Source of the DNA: Pseudomonadota bacterium
GTDB taxonomy: Bacteria > Myxococcota_A > UBA796 > SXON01
Assembly: GCA_030685065.1 (NCBI GenBank)
Contig: JAUXQH010000031.1
Coordinates: 1 to 38,260, forward strand
Direction: 5' to 3'
Length of the DNA stretch: 38,260 nt
The position numbers were made by a program, and so were the translations under genes. The notes beneath the pieces are model-generated. The model searched no databases. It was not told where the DNA came from and saw nothing but the letters and a program-made list of their open reading frames with translations. Shown here one piece after another: positions 7,644 through 21,164 of the stretch; the stretch's first letter is position 1; each line of letters starts with the position of its first letter.

Positions 7644-9314
7644 ATGGCGGCTCAGTACATTTTTGTCATGAAGGACCTTCGCAAGGCCTGGCCGGGCGGC
7701 AAGGAGGTGCTCAAGGGCATCTGGTTGTCGTTCTACCCAGGGGCCAAGATCGGCGTGCTCGGCGGGAACGGCGCGGGCAAGTCCACGCTCCTGCGCATCA
7801 TGGCCGGCGTCGACACCGACTTTTCGGGTGAGGCCTGGGCCGCGAACGGCGTGAAGGTCGGCTACCTCCCGCAGGAGCCCAAGCTCGACGAGACCAAGAC
7901 CGTCCTCCAGAACATCGAGCCCGCGGTGGCCGCCACGCGCGCCCTGCTCGTCCGCTACGAGGAGATCGGCAACGCGATGGGCGACGAGGACGCCGACTTC
8001 GACGCCCTGCTCGCCGAGCAGGCCGAGCTTCAGGACAAGATCGACGTCGCGGGCGCCTGGGATCTCGACCGCAAGCTCGAGATCGCGATGGACGCCCTGC
8101 GCGTCCCTCCGGGCGATGCGCTCGTGGGCCCCCTCTCCGGCGGCGAGAAGCGCCGCGTCGCGCTCTGCCGCCTCCTGCTGGAGCAGCCCGACCTCCTCCT
8201 GCTGGACGAGCCCACCAATCATCTCGACGCCGAGAGCGTCGCCTGGCTCGAACGCACGCTGCACGACTACCCGGGCACGGTGGTCGCGATCACCCACGAC
8301 CGCTACTTCCTCGACAACGTGGCGGGCTGGATCCTCGAGCTCGATCAGGGCCACGGCATCCCGTGGGAGGGCAACTACACCGGCTGGCTCGAGCAGAAGC
8401 AGAAGCGCCTCGCCCAGGAAGAAAAGGGCACGGTCGCCCGCCAGAAGACGCTCGAGCGCGAGCTCGAGTGGATTCGCATGTCGCCCCGCGCGCGCCAGGC
8501 CAAGAGCAAGGCCCGCATCAGCGCGTACGAGGAGATGTTGACGGACGAGCCGGAGGAGCGCCGCAGCCGCGCCGAGCTCATCGTGCCGCCGGGGCCGCGC
8601 CTCGGCAACCTGGTGATCCAGGCCATTCACCTGAAGAAGGCCTTCGGCGACAAGCTCCTCTTCGAAGACCTCAACTTCAACCTCCCCCGCGGCGGCATCG
8701 TCGGCGTGATCGGGCCGAACGGCGCCGGTAAATCCACGTTGTTCCGCATGATCACGGGTGCGGAGTCGGCGGACGGCGGCGAGCTCCGAATCGGTGAGAC
8801 CGTCAAGCTCGGCTACGTCGACCAATCGAGGGACTCGCTCGATCCCAACAAGTCGGTGTACGAGCTGGTCAGCGGCGGGCGTGACACCATCAAGATCGGC
8901 GGCCGGGAAATCAACTTCCGCGCCTACTGTGGCGCCTTCGGCTTTCGTGGCACCGACCAACAACAGAAGGTGGGCACGCTGTCCGGCGGCGAGCGCAACC
9001 GCTTGCACCTCGCGCGCATGCTGCAAGAGGGCGGCAACGTCATCCTGCTCGACGAGCCTACCAACGATCTCGACATCGACACCCTCCGCGCGTTGGAGGA
9101 CGCCCTCCTGGGCTTCGCCGGGTGCGCGGTCGTCACGTCCCACGATCGTTGGTTCCTCGACCGCATCGCAACGCACATCCTGGCGTTCGAGGGTGACTCC
9201 CAAGTGGTCTGGTTCGAGGGCAACTACCAGGACTACGAGAAGGACCGCAAGCGCCGCTTGGGTGCCGAAGCGGATCGGCCGCACCGGCTCAAGTACCGGC
9301 CGTTGGTTCGATAG
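7644..9314 (+). CDS. ettA: energy-dependent translational throttle protein EttA (ABC-F)
   Basis: The 556-residue length matches E. coli EttA (555 residues). Two ABC ATPase domains without membrane segments are present. Walker A motifs are GGNGAGKST (about 40-48) and GPNGAGKST (357-365). Signatures are [13 protein letters not shown] and [13 protein letters not shown], and Walker B regions end DEPTNHLD and DEPTNDLD. A charged linker between the domains (about residues 245-320, with [16 protein letters not shown]) is the P-site tRNA interaction motif of ABC-F proteins. EttA binds the ribosomal E site and gates the first elongation steps according to the ATP/ADP ratio. The overall opening [23 protein letters not shown] is typical of EttA rather than Uup or the resistance ABC-Fs. 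A strong hairpin follows the stop. Confidence 0.97.
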   Translation: MAAQYIFVMKDLRKAWPGGKEVLKGIWLSFYPGAKIGVLGGNGAGKSTLLRIMAGVDTDFSGEAWAANGVKVGYLPQEPKLDETKTVLQNIEPAVAATRALLVRYEEIGNAMGDEDADFDALLAEQAELQDKIDVAGAWDLDRKLEIAMDALRVPPGDALVGPLSGGEKRRVALCRLLLEQPDLLLLDEPTNHLDAESVAWLERTLHDYPGTVVAITHDRYFLDNVAGWILELDQGHGIPWEGNYTGWLEQKQKRLAQEEKGTVARQKTLERELEWIRMSPRARQAKSKARISAYEEMLTDEPEERRSRAELIVPPGPRLGNLVIQAIHLKKAFGDKLLFEDLNFNLPRGGIVGVIGPNGAGKSTLFRMITGAESADGGELRIGETVKLGYVDQSRDSLDPNKSVYELVSGGRDTIKIGGREINFRAYCGAFGFRGTDQQQKVGTLSGGERNRLHLARMLQEGGNVILLDEPTNDLDIDTLRALEDALLGFAGCAVVTSHDRWFLDRIATHILAFEGDSQVVWFEGNYQDYEKDRKRRLGAEADRPHRLKYRPLVR

Positions 9315-9328
9315 TCCGCGGGAGTCTT

Positions 9329-9356
9329 GGGGCGGGGGCCCGCCCCCGCAACGCCC
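9329..9356 (+). terminator. GC-rich hairpin after ettA
   Basis: GCGGGGGC at 9332-9339 and GCCCCCGC at 9342-9349 are a perfect inverted repeat with a 2-nt loop, and outer GGGGC/GCCCC bases can extend it. It lies 15-35 nt after the ettA stop. There is no U-tract, as is common in very GC-rich genomes, so termination is inferred. Confidence 0.45.
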
Positions 9357-9415
9357 CGAAGGCGGTGGCCGACGTGACCCGAGCGCAGGTGCCTTCGATC
9401 GGATAGCACGCGAGA

Positions 9416-9874
9416 ATGCGCGTGCTTTCCTGGCTGGGACTCGTCGTCGTGGTCATGTTCACCGGAGCGTTCGTCTGGCAGGTCTCCAGCTTTCTCGCGG
9501 CGGCGGTGCTCGCGAGCATCGCCGGTTGGGGTTGGTCCACACGCGACCGTGTCCCCGGCGTGCAAGGCAAGACCTCGCTCGTCTGCGCGCTCGGCATGGG
9601 CAGCCTCTATTTCTCCGCCGTTTTCAACGAAGTGGCGAAAACGCTCGCCCTCACCGACCTCGGCGCTGCCCAACTCCTCATGGTCGGCAGCATGCTGTTC
9701 ATGGTCCCGGGGCTGGCGGCGTGTGTGTACGCGAGCAGAACGCTTGCGCGCGGCAAGGGGCGGTCGGGTTGGCTGGGGCTGCTCGGGCTCTTCAATGTCG
9801 TGGGCTACGCGATCGTCCTGTTCGTCCCACCTGTGCGGACCGAGGAGTCCGTGGCGCCCGCGCCTCCCGGGTAG
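9416..9874 (+). CDS. small four-helix integral membrane protein, unknown function
   Basis: The 152-residue protein is strongly hydrophobic with about four predicted membrane helices (roughly residues 5-38, 45-70, 82-106 and 120-138), separated by short charged loops such as STRDRVPGVQGK and RTLARGKGRSG. It ends in a Pro-rich tail. No family is recognised. It has its own intergenic space after ettA and is convergent with the helicase gene. The ribosome-binding site is weak, so the start at 9416 is chosen because the hydrophobic sequence begins there. Confidence 0.72.
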   Translation: MRVLSWLGLVVVVMFTGAFVWQVSSFLAAAVLASIAGWGWSTRDRVPGVQGKTSLVCALGMGSLYFSAVFNEVAKTLALTDLGAAQLLMVGSMLFMVPGLAACVYASRTLARGKGRSGWLGLLGLFNVVGYAIVLFVPPVRTEESVAPAPPG

Positions 9875-9901
9875 GTTGCCGGGGCGCGGGCGGCGCCGCT
9901 C

Positions 9902-9924
9902 GGGGCGCCGGGGCACCGCGCCCC
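9902..9924. terminator. hairpin between convergent genes
   Basis: GGGGCGC (9902-9908) pairs with GCGCCCC (9918-9924) across a 9-nt loop, midway between the convergent small membrane protein and helicase genes. It could terminate both transcripts. No U-tract is present. Confidence 0.33.
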
Positions 9925-9975
9925 ACGTCGGTCGCCCGGGCCCCCTGAACGGCCCCACACACGGCCGCGTGAACG

Positions 9976-11367
9976 CTACCCCAGGTGCCGCCCGCCCTTC
10001 CCGCCGCTGCCCTTGCCCCCGGCGCCACCCTTGGCCCCGGCGCCGCCCTTGCCGCGATCCTGACCGCCGCCCTTGCCGTGATCCGCGCCCGCACGCTTGG
10101 GCGCTGCGACCGCCGCGCGATCCGGGGTGCGGCCCTTGCCACGCTTCGGCCCCGCCGCGCTGGCGGCGGCGCGTTTGTTGGCGGCGTGCTCGACGCGGTC
10201 CGGCGACGTCGCGCGGTCCCGCGCGCTGCGGAGGCGCTCGCCCGTGTCGAGGCGGCCGCCCGCCTTGAGGCGCTCGACCTCCTTGAAAATCGCGGCATCG
10301 GCCTCGGTCACGAGGTTGACCACCTTGCCCTTCGCCCCCTGGCGGCCCACGCGGCCGATGCGGTGGAGGTACTCGCTCGCCTTCTCGGGGAGCTCGTAGT
10401 TGAGCACGAACGCGAGGTCGTCCAGGTGCAGGCCGCGCCCGCCGAGCTCGGTGGTGATGAGCACGCGCCCCTCGCCCGCGCGGAAGGCCTTCAACGCCGC
10501 CTTGCGCTCGTTCGGCTCGAGCGCGCCGTGGATCACGATGATCGAGTGCCCGCGGTCACGGAGCGTGGCGCCGACGAGGTCGGCGGTTTCGCGGCGGTTG
10601 CAGAACAGGATGCCGCGCGCGCTCGGCGCCATCGCGACCAGCGTGTCATGCACGGTGTCGAGCCGCTCGATGGGCCTCACCTTGATGTTCTGGATGCTGA
10701 CCGACTCGGGGGCGCTGTGCGCGTCCTTCGAGAGGAGGAGCACCGGGCGCTCGGGCCGCACCATCGCCCACGCGCGGATCGCCTCGGGCAGGGTGGCCGA
10801 GATGAGGGCCAGCGCGTGCTCGGGCGGGAGCCCCAAGAGGATGCGGTCGATGTCGCCCCGTTGGCCGGGCGCCAGCAGCGTGTCCGCCTCGTCCACGACG
10901 ATGAGCCGCACGTCGTCCAGGCGGATCAGCCCTTCCTTGAGCAGCGCGACCAGCCGCGGCGGGTTGGCCACCACCACGTCGACCGGGTCGGCCAACTGGA
11001 GCCGCTGCGCGCGCTCCGCGAGCCCGCCGGATGCCGCTCTCACCCGCGCCTTGAGCGCGTGGGCGTGGCCCTTGATCGCCTTCATCGTCTGGTCGACCAG
11101 CTCGCGGGTGGCGGTGAGCACGATCGCGCGGGGGCGGCCGCGCTGGGTCACCTTTCCCTCTTCCGCTTCGATGGCGTGCAGGCGTTGGAGCAGGGGAAGC
11201 GCGTAGGCGAGGGTCTTCCCGGAGCCGGTGCGCGCCACCACGATGGCGCTCACGCCACCGAGGAGCGCGGGGATGGCAATTCGTTGAACGGGGGTCGGCT
11301 CGACGAGGCCCACGGCGGTGAGAGAGTCGGCAAGAGGCGGCAAGAGCCCGAGATCGGCAAAGGACAT
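9976..11367 (-). CDS. DEAD-box ATP-dependent RNA helicase (RhlE/DeaD-like)
   Basis: The start MSFADLGLLPPL at 11367 (463 residues) is chosen because it matches the usual N-terminus of RhlE-type helicases; the open frame upstream is non-homologous. The Q motif region (VEPTPVQRIAIP, about 22-33), Walker A ARTGSGKT (45-52), VDEAD, SATLP and HRIGRVGRQG are all present. The C-terminus after about residue 370 is a basic, Gly/Lys-rich tail (GKGGGQDRGKGG and similar) that probably adds unspecific RNA binding. DEAD-box helicases remodel RNA duplexes in ribosome assembly, mRNA decay and cold growth. It lies 160 nt downstream of the secreted hypothetical gene on the same strand. The subfamily is uncertain, so no symbol is given. 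Confidence 0.95.
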   Translation of the reverse strand: MSFADLGLLPPLADSLTAVGLVEPTPVQRIAIPALLGGVSAIVVARTGSGKTLAYALPLLQRLHAIEAEEGKVTQRGRPRAIVLTATRELVDQTMKAIKGHAHALKARVRAASGGLAERAQRLQLADPVDVVVANPPRLVALLKEGLIRLDDVRLIVVDEADTLLAPGQRGDIDRILLGLPPEHALALISATLPEAIRAWAMVRPERPVLLLSKDAHSAPESVSIQNIKVRPIERLDTVHDTLVAMAPSARGILFCNRRETADLVGATLRDRGHSIIVIHGALEPNERKAALKAFRAGEGRVLITTELGGRGLHLDDLAFVLNYELPEKASEYLHRIGRVGRQGAKGKVVNLVTEADAAIFKEVERLKAGGRLDTGERLRSARDRATSPDRVEHAANKRAAASAAGPKRGKGRTPDRAAVAAPKRAGADHGKGGGQDRGKGGAGAKGGAGGKGSGGKGGRHLG

Positions 11368-11527
11368 GGCGCCTTCTATCCGGTCCCGCTGACACTCGGC
11401 TGATCGTGTGGTATGACTCGGGAGCGCGGGGTGTCGCAGCGGCACCACCCCCCCCAACCCCGGTGTTGCTCCGCCCCGCGCATTTCCCCCCTCCGATCCC
11501 CTCGGATCGGGGCCCGCCGAGAGCCGG

Positions 11528-12142
11528 CTACCCGCAGGTTCCGCCGGGTGCGCCGAGCGCCACCGGTGCGCTGATGACGCCGGTGAAGCGGATCGTTCGC
11601 TCGGGTGACGTGCGCTCGAGCGACAGGTGCAGCCCCCCCACCGCGGTGGGCGGGGCCCAGGCCCACGCGCCGGTTCGGCCGCTCTCGAGCGTGTACTCCC
11701 AGCCGGTCACGTCGGCGGTGACGGGGTCGATCGTCGCGACGTAGCGGTCCTTTGGCGTCAACCCCACCCCCTCGAACGACACGACGAGCGCGTTGTCTCG
11801 CGTCTCCACCCGGGTGCCGGGGTCCTTCCACTTCGAAGGCGCGAGCAGCCAGTACTGGTCGTTCGTGAACAGCGCCCACGCCTGCTTCAGCACGGGATCG
11901 TCCCCCGCGTAGGGCACGGGCACCACGGCCACGCAAGCGCGCCCCTCCTTGTCGGTCCAGCGCACCTCGGCCTTCTGCCCGGGAATGTCCCAGCGGTGCG
12001 CGCGCGACGTGTCCCCCGCGACGAAGGTGAAGGCGAGCCCGGGCTCACGGTAGGGGTCTCCCGCGCGGGCGACCACGCGATCGAGGAGGGAATTGGGGAC
12101 CGCAGGCTCCGCGGCGAGGGCGGCGGCGAGGAGGAGGAGCAT
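11528..12142 (-). CDS. secreted hypothetical protein
   Basis: The 204-residue product begins with a short hydrophobic signal (MLLLLAAALAAEPAVP) with a likely AxA-type cleavage after about residue 12. The mature part is a soluble domain rich in Trp and Tyr, with repeated beta-like stretches (AEVRWTDKEGR, DNALVVSFEGVGL, TGWEYTLESG). No family is recognised; a periplasmic beta-rich fold is inferred. The signal has no N-terminal positive residue, which is unusual but is also seen in other proteins of this window. Confidence 0.72.
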   Translation of the reverse strand: MLLLLAAALAAEPAVPNSLLDRVVARAGDPYREPGLAFTFVAGDTSRAHRWDIPGQKAEVRWTDKEGRACVAVVPVPYAGDDPVLKQAWALFTNDQYWLLAPSKWKDPGTRVETRDNALVVSFEGVGLTPKDRYVATIDPVTADVTGWEYTLESGRTGAWAWAPPTAVGGLHLSLERTSPERTIRFTGVISAPVALGAPGGTCG

Positions 12143-12804
12143 CGGGGTCGGCTAACGCGGGGGGCCGGGTGGATCGTGGGTGGGGCGCCGCGGCTCCCTT
12201 CGGTCGCGGCCGCCCTGCGTCCGGCTGGCGCGGGGCGGGTCATCGCGGGGGTCCTGGCGGTACCAAACAGGCAACGCAAGCCCGGCGCGATGTCGCCGGA
12301 GACGCGATCGCGGCCACAACTCGGGAGGATGTCGAGGACGTCGCGAGTAGTGGCCGCAATTCGAGGCGACCCCGGCCACAACTCGCCAGGATGTCGAGGA
12401 CGTCGCGAGTACTGGCCGCAATTCGACTCGACCACGGCCACAACGCGGCAGGATGTCGAGGACGTCGTCAGTAGTGGCCGCAATTCGACGCCATCGCGGC
12501 CACAACTCGCCAGGATGTCGAGGACGTCGCGAGTAGTGGCCGCTGGTCCCGGCCTCGAGGGGTTCCTGACGCACACCTCGGTGATCGGCTCCCGCTACGG
12601 TCGCGCGACGAGCGGAGCGGGCTCGAAAAGCCGGCACTGGCGAAGACAGCGCACTGGACTCGGCCTCGAAGCACACCAGCTCGGATCCGCGGATCACACC
12701 CGCCATACGCCGCCGCGCGCACCGCGCGCACCGCGCGCACCGCGGGCGCCCGAGCCACCGCGCGTCCACCCGCGCCCCGAGCACGCGTCCCGGGGGTGCG
12801 GCGC
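12143..12804. other. gene-free stretch of 660 bp holding a repeat array
   Basis: No frame here looks like a protein. The centre is a four-unit 62-bp repeat array (separate entry). Bases 12715-12750 contain a short CGCGCGCAC-type simple repeat. The rest shows nothing I can identify. Confidence 0.6.
12311..12543. repeat. tandem 62-bp palindromic repeats, four units (family A)
   Basis: Units begin at 12311, 12373, 12435 and 12497, exactly 62 bp apart; the fourth ends near 12543. Each has a left arm CGGCCACAACTCG, two variable bases, an 18-nt core AGGATGTCGAGGACGTCG identical in all copies, and a right arm CGAGTAGTGGCCG that is the near-perfect inverse of the left arm with one mismatch. A 16-nt linker beginning CAATTCGA follows. 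Single-base differences occur (arm CAACGCG in unit 3, GTACTGG in unit 2). The same unit reappears at 29264-29386. A 62-bp period is not a multiple of three, so the array is not a coding repeat. It resembles REP/BIME-type elements in form, but the sequence is not one I know. Confidence 0.92.
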
Positions 12805-13138
12805 CTAGCCTGTCTCAAGCCGCACGACGGACCCGCATTTCCGACACTCATACCGCGATGAGCCAGAGCCAGATTCCCGGTCGGTCGAGCGAGCCCACGG
12901 CCGCTGCCCTCGAGTTGCACTTGCTGCACCATCCCCACGGCCCGCGGTGCTGCCTCGGCTGGGCTGGCTGAGGGCGCATACGTCTTCGCGCCGACGGCGC
13001 GGCGTTGCGAGTGGAGGGCACCAACGGCGTCTTGCAGTCTGGACACCAACCATCTCGCGTGGGGGTCACGCTCCGGGCACATTCGAGGCAGTAGGCGGGG
13101 TTCACAGCCGGATGGGCCCCCTTTCCCCGATACCACAT
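12805..13138 (-). pseudogene. zinc-ribbon protein gene with an apparent frameshift
   Basis: From an ATG at 13138 one frame reads MWYRGKGAHPAVNPAY, then CLEC-(9)-GWCPDCKTPL, a complete four-cysteine zinc ribbon, then WGWCSKCNS, the first half of a second ribbon, and stops at 12848. The missing half, YECRKCGSVVRLETG, lies in another frame directly downstream and stops at 12805. A single frameshift between about 12850 and 12900 would give a roughly 110-residue protein with two complete zinc ribbons. This could be a disrupted gene, a programmed shift or a sequence error. No clear ribosome-binding site precedes the ATG. The function is unknown. Confidence 0.55.
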
Positions 13139-13232
13139 CGTCGTAAGGAGGTCACGATCGGCACGCCAAAGGTCACGGCTCCCCCCGCGAGGGATCCGCA
13201 GGGCGCGCGGTCGCCTCGACCGCGCGGTTCCG

Positions 13233-13249
13233 GGCGCGGCGTCCGCGCC
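13233..13249. repeat. GC-rich inverted repeat
   Basis: GGCGCGG (13233-13239) and CCGCGCC (13243-13249) pair perfectly with a CGT loop. It is the first of three strong hairpins in the 13139-13382 gap, which otherwise holds no gene. Confidence 0.45.
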
Positions 13250-13296
13250 GGGCCCGAACCGAGGCGCCCCGCGCCGCTGCCGAAGGCGGGCGAAAG

Positions 13297-13323
13297 CCAC
13301 CTTCGGCCCCTGGCCGAAGGTGG
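13297..13323. terminator. 12-bp perfect hairpin with CCT loop
   Basis: CCACCTTCGGCC (13297-13308) and GGCCGAAGGTGG (13312-13323) are perfectly complementary around a CCT loop. It lies 60-86 nt beyond the thiC stop and may back up the nearer hairpin as a terminator. Confidence 0.45.
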
Positions 13324-13345
13324 ATCGTACGGCCCGGAGAGAGCC

Positions 13346-13372
13346 CGACCCCGGCGGCCTCCGCCGGGGTCG
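13346..13372 (-). terminator. 12-bp perfect hairpin directly after thiC
   Basis: CGACCCCGGCGG (13346-13357) and CCGCCGGGGTCG (13361-13372) form a perfect stem with a 3-nt CCT loop, ending 10 nt from the thiC stop codon. It is the likely thiC terminator. No U-tract is visible. Confidence 0.55.
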
Positions 13373-13382
13373 CGGCCAGCCT

Positions 13383-15085
<1,703 letters not shown>

Positions 15086-15226
15086 GGCGGTTCTTAACCC
15101 CGGGCGCGGAGGAGAGGGGGGAGGATTTCGGGGGCCACGATAGGCTCGCTCCGCCCACGGTGCCGCGCTGCCGACGATCCCCTGGTACACCCCCCTGCCG
15201 CCCGACGCGCGGCTTCCGGCGCTCTG

Positions 15227-16666
<1,440 letters not shown>

Positions 16667-16790
16667 GTTGGTTGGGCGCGAGCCACGCGGGGCCGCGGTG
16701 CCCGGCGCGGTGTGACCGTCGTCTTGCTCCCAAGCGCGGGAAGGACCGCGCCGACCGCGGCGCCGTTCACGGTGTCCTGCTCGAGCGGGC

Positions 16791-17489
16791 CTACTCGAGC
16801 GCGAACGTGGCTTGGATCGTGAGCTCGAGGGGCGTCGTGCCCGGGGCGATCGCGCCGTCCGCGTCGGAGGGCTCCGTCACCTCGGTCTGGACCATGTTTC
16901 CGTACGAACGATAGCCCCCGCCGCTGCTGGTGGTCCCCTCGGACACCGTCCGCACCTCCCCGAGCTTTGCCCCCGTCCCCGCGGCGAGCTGCCCCGCCTT
17001 CTCCTTCGCGGCCACGATCGCCATCTCGCGCGCCCGCTTCTTGTGCTCGGGCATCGTCGTGGAGTGGTAGCTCACGTCGACCGCGGTCACCCCGCTCGCG
17101 ACCGCGGTGTCCACCACCTCGGCGACGCGTTCGAAGTCCTTCGTGCGCACGTTCAGGAGGGTCGTGCTGGTGTAGCTCACGACGCGGTTCGCGTCGTTCC
17201 AGCGGTAGTTCGGGTCATCCGTGGTGCCGCCGAGCTCGAGCGCCTCGGCCGGGATTCCGAGCGCGAGCACGGCCGCCCGGAAGGCCTCGACCGCCTTGCC
17301 GGACGCCGCGTGAGAGGTCCGCATCGTGGCGGCGGTGGACGAGAAGGTGAGGCTGATCGTGGCTTCGTCGGGCGCCACGTTGATCCGGGAGGTGGCGGAC
17401 ACGCTGACCTCGCGCACCGGGGCGTCGCGCCCCGAGTCGTGGGGGGGCGGGCAGGCGGCGAGGAGGAGGACGAGGGGGAGGAGGCGCAT
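16791..17489 (-). CDS. SIMPL-domain (DUF541) lipoprotein
   Basis: The ATG at 17489 is chosen because it gives a clean lipoprotein signal, MRLLPLVLLLAAC with Cys13; the open frame upstream lacks signal character. The mature 220 residues form a SIMPL/DUF541 domain: REVSVSATSRINVAPDEATISLTF at the start, GGTTDDPNYRWND and RVVSYTSTTLLNVRTKDFERVAEVVDTAV in the middle, and ARE-MAIVAAKEKAGQLAAGTGAKLGEV, the conserved helix, near the end. Members sit in the envelope of Gram-negative bacteria, where oxidative-stress roles have been proposed (YggE). The last residues LELTIQATFALE are the final beta strand, so the protein is complete. It is convergent with the AbgT gene. Confidence 0.9.
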   Translation of the reverse strand: MRLLPLVLLLAACPPPHDSGRDAPVREVSVSATSRINVAPDEATISLTFSSTAATMRTSHAASGKAVEAFRAAVLALGIPAEALELGGTTDDPNYRWNDANRVVSYTSTTLLNVRTKDFERVAEVVDTAVASGVTAVDVSYHSTTMPEHKKRAREMAIVAAKEKAGQLAAGTGAKLGEVRTVSEGTTSSGGGYRSYGNMVQTEVTEPSDADGAIAPGTTPLELTIQATFALE

Positions 17490-17568
17490 CGGGTGCTCGG
17501 CGAGGGGAAGGGGTATCGCGGGGCGGGGGCGTGCCACATGCGCCGCAAGGAGCAACCTGCGGGAACCG

Positions 17569-17604
17569 GCTCCGACGCGCGCTCCGACGCCCGCTCCGAC
17601 GCCC
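17569..17604. repeat. three tandem 12-bp repeats
   Basis: GCTCCGACGCGC at 17569-17580 is followed by two copies of GCTCCGACGCCC at 17581-17592 and 17593-17604. The period is 12 bp. It may come from replication slippage. Confidence 0.8.
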
Positions 17605-17632
17605 GAACGGACTTTTCATCGTGCTGAAGCCC

Positions 17633-17752
17633 GAGTTCGGTTGCGAGACGAAACCGCTCTCGGGTTTCGTCCTGGTCAAAGGGGAGATCGGTTGCGGAAC
17701 GAAACCGCTCTCGGGTTTCGTCTTGGTCAAAGCGGAGATCGGTTGCAATTCA
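17633..17752. repeat. tandem 51-bp repeat with internal hairpin, about 2.3 units
   Basis: Units start at 17633, 17684 and 17735, each with GAGxTCGGTTGC, then ACGAAACC-GCTCTCG-GGTTTCGT, an 8-bp inverted repeat with a 7-nt loop, then CTTGGTCAAAG. The third unit breaks off after GGTTGCAA. The period is 17 codons, so frames pass through it, but no start, signal or domain supports a protein. Confidence 0.88.
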
Positions 17753-17930
17753 GCTCCCTCGCAAGCCGCGGAGGCGGGTACGAAGCGCGACCGGCGCCGT
17801 TGTTGCGCTCGTTCGCGGACGCACGGCTGATCCTGCGGGTCGAACGTCAGGCCTGCCGGACGCCGACGGTACGCCGCACGATCCCCGCGGGGCTCAGCGG
17901 CGGCCCCTGACCCATGAGGGGCCCCCATCG

Positions 17931-18195
17931 GTGGCGAGCTACGCGCCGCCCGGGCAGGACCGGGAGGACCTCTCGCAGGAGGTCGCCCTCTCGATCGTGC
18001 AGGCGCTCGCACGCTTCCGCGGTGAGTCGAGCGTCAAGACGTACGTGCTGCGCATCGCGCACAACGTCGGGCTCCGCCACGCGATGCGTCGGCGTCAGCT
18101 CCCCGAGGGAGGGCTGGACGATGTGCCCGACGACCGTCGCGACGCGGCTGCACCGCGCCAAGGCCCGCCTGAAGTCGTTGTTGGAGGACGAATGA
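17931..18195 (+). pseudogene. remnant of an ECF sigma factor
   Basis: From GTG 17931 the frame reads VASYAPPGQDREDLSQEVAL, then ALARFRGESSVKTYVLRIAHNVGLRHAMRRRQ, a clear sigma region 2 (DLSQEV, RFRGESS, TYVLRIAHN). The first 30-40 residues expected before it are missing. After GLDDVPDD the sequence jumps, in another frame, to TVATRLHRAKARLKSLLEDE, the last helix of sigma region 4. The linker and most of region 4 (about 50-60 residues) are lost and the two parts are out of frame. The stop at 18193-18195 overlaps the ATG of the next gene as ATGA, the original operon junction. It cannot make a working sigma factor unless assembled incorrectly. Confidence 0.82.
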
Positions 18196-18767
18196 CACCC
18201 GATCCCGATCTCGCCGCGTTGGCGACCACCTGGAAGGAGGACGACATGACCAGCCTGCACCTCACGTTCACCCCCGCGAAGCTCGCGCACACCAACCGGT
18301 GGGAGGGCCGCCTCACCCTCGTCTTCGCCGTCATCATCGGCGGGTTTGCGGCCACGGCCGCTGGATCCGGCTTGCTCGGCCACGACCCCGCCCTGGTCGT
18401 CCTCGGCGTGCTCCTGACGGTGTTCGCCTTGCTGCTCGGTCGCGCGAGCCGGGGGCTCCGCGCGCGCGCCCGCGTCGCCGACACGCTGCTCGAGGGCCCG
18501 CCGATCGACGTTGCGCGCGGGCATCGGCACCTCGTCCACACCCGGCTGTGCGCGATCCGGAGCCCGACGGCGATCGGGATCACCTTCGCGCCGTTCCTGC
18601 TCTACGCGGCCCTCGTGGCGTACGGGGCGATCCCCGCGATGATCGCCCTGTTCACCGTCACCGGGTTCGCCGGCCTGTTGGCCTGGGTGCATCTCCACAC
18701 GGTGCCCGCTCTCCGCGCGGAAGTGGCACGCCTGGACGCGCTCATCGAGGAGCTCGGGGCGGACTGA
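18192..18767 (+). CDS. membrane protein encoded directly after the sigma remnant
   Basis: The ATG at 18192 overlaps the sigma stop and is preceded by GGAGGA at 4-6 nt. The 191-residue protein has a soluble N-terminus (MTPDPDLAALATTWKEDD, a pattern often seen in proteins coded after ECF sigma factors), four membrane helices at about 41-60, 66-83, 126-145 and 147-168, and a short helical tail (RAEVARLDALIEELGAD). There is no zinc-binding HxxxCxxC anti-sigma motif. It may have been a membrane partner or target of the lost sigma factor; this is inference from position. The reading frame is intact although its former regulator is broken. Confidence 0.75.
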   Translation: MTPDPDLAALATTWKEDDMTSLHLTFTPAKLAHTNRWEGRLTLVFAVIIGGFAATAAGSGLLGHDPALVVLGVLLTVFALLLGRASRGLRARARVADTLLEGPPIDVARGHRHLVHTRLCAIRSPTAIGITFAPFLLYAALVAYGAIPAMIALFTVTGFAGLLAWVHLHTVPALRAEVARLDALIEELGAD

Positions 18768-18791
18768 AGGGGCGGGGCGAAGGGGCGGAGT

Positions 18792-18807
18792 GAGGGGCGA
18801 GCCCCTC
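18792..18807 (+). terminator. hairpin after the membrane-protein gene
   Basis: GAGGGGC (18792-18798) and GCCCCTC (18801-18807) pair perfectly with a 2-nt loop, about 25 nt after the stop at 18767. It probably ends that transcript before the isocitrate dehydrogenase gene. Confidence 0.4.
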
Positions 18808-18864
18808 GGCGTGCCGGCGAGGGAGCCGCTCGAACCCCGCGTCGACCGTCGCGGATCGTGCTAG

Positions 18865-21153
<2,289 letters not shown>

Positions 21154-21164
21154 GTCGACCGCGC

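Larger units (their letters stand above)
17490..17930. other. gene-free stretch of 440 bp with two small tandem repeats
   Basis: Frames run open here but contain only repeats and low-complexity sequence. It holds a 12-bp repeat and a 51-bp repeat (separate entries). Any upstream part of the sigma factor gene that begins at 17931 is missing. Confidence 0.55.

Noticed and set aside
6699..9284. Long minus-strand frame across the TlpA-like and ettA genes
   Set aside because: It overlaps two strongly supported genes in other frames and shows no recognisable motif.
12311..12543. CRISPR-like array
   Set aside because: Repeats are about 46 bp with 16-nt linkers that themselves share sequence. There are no unique spacers and no cas genes.
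12715..12750. Short CGCGCGCAC simple repeat
   Set aside because: It is too short and too simple to support a feature beyond GC-rich slippage.
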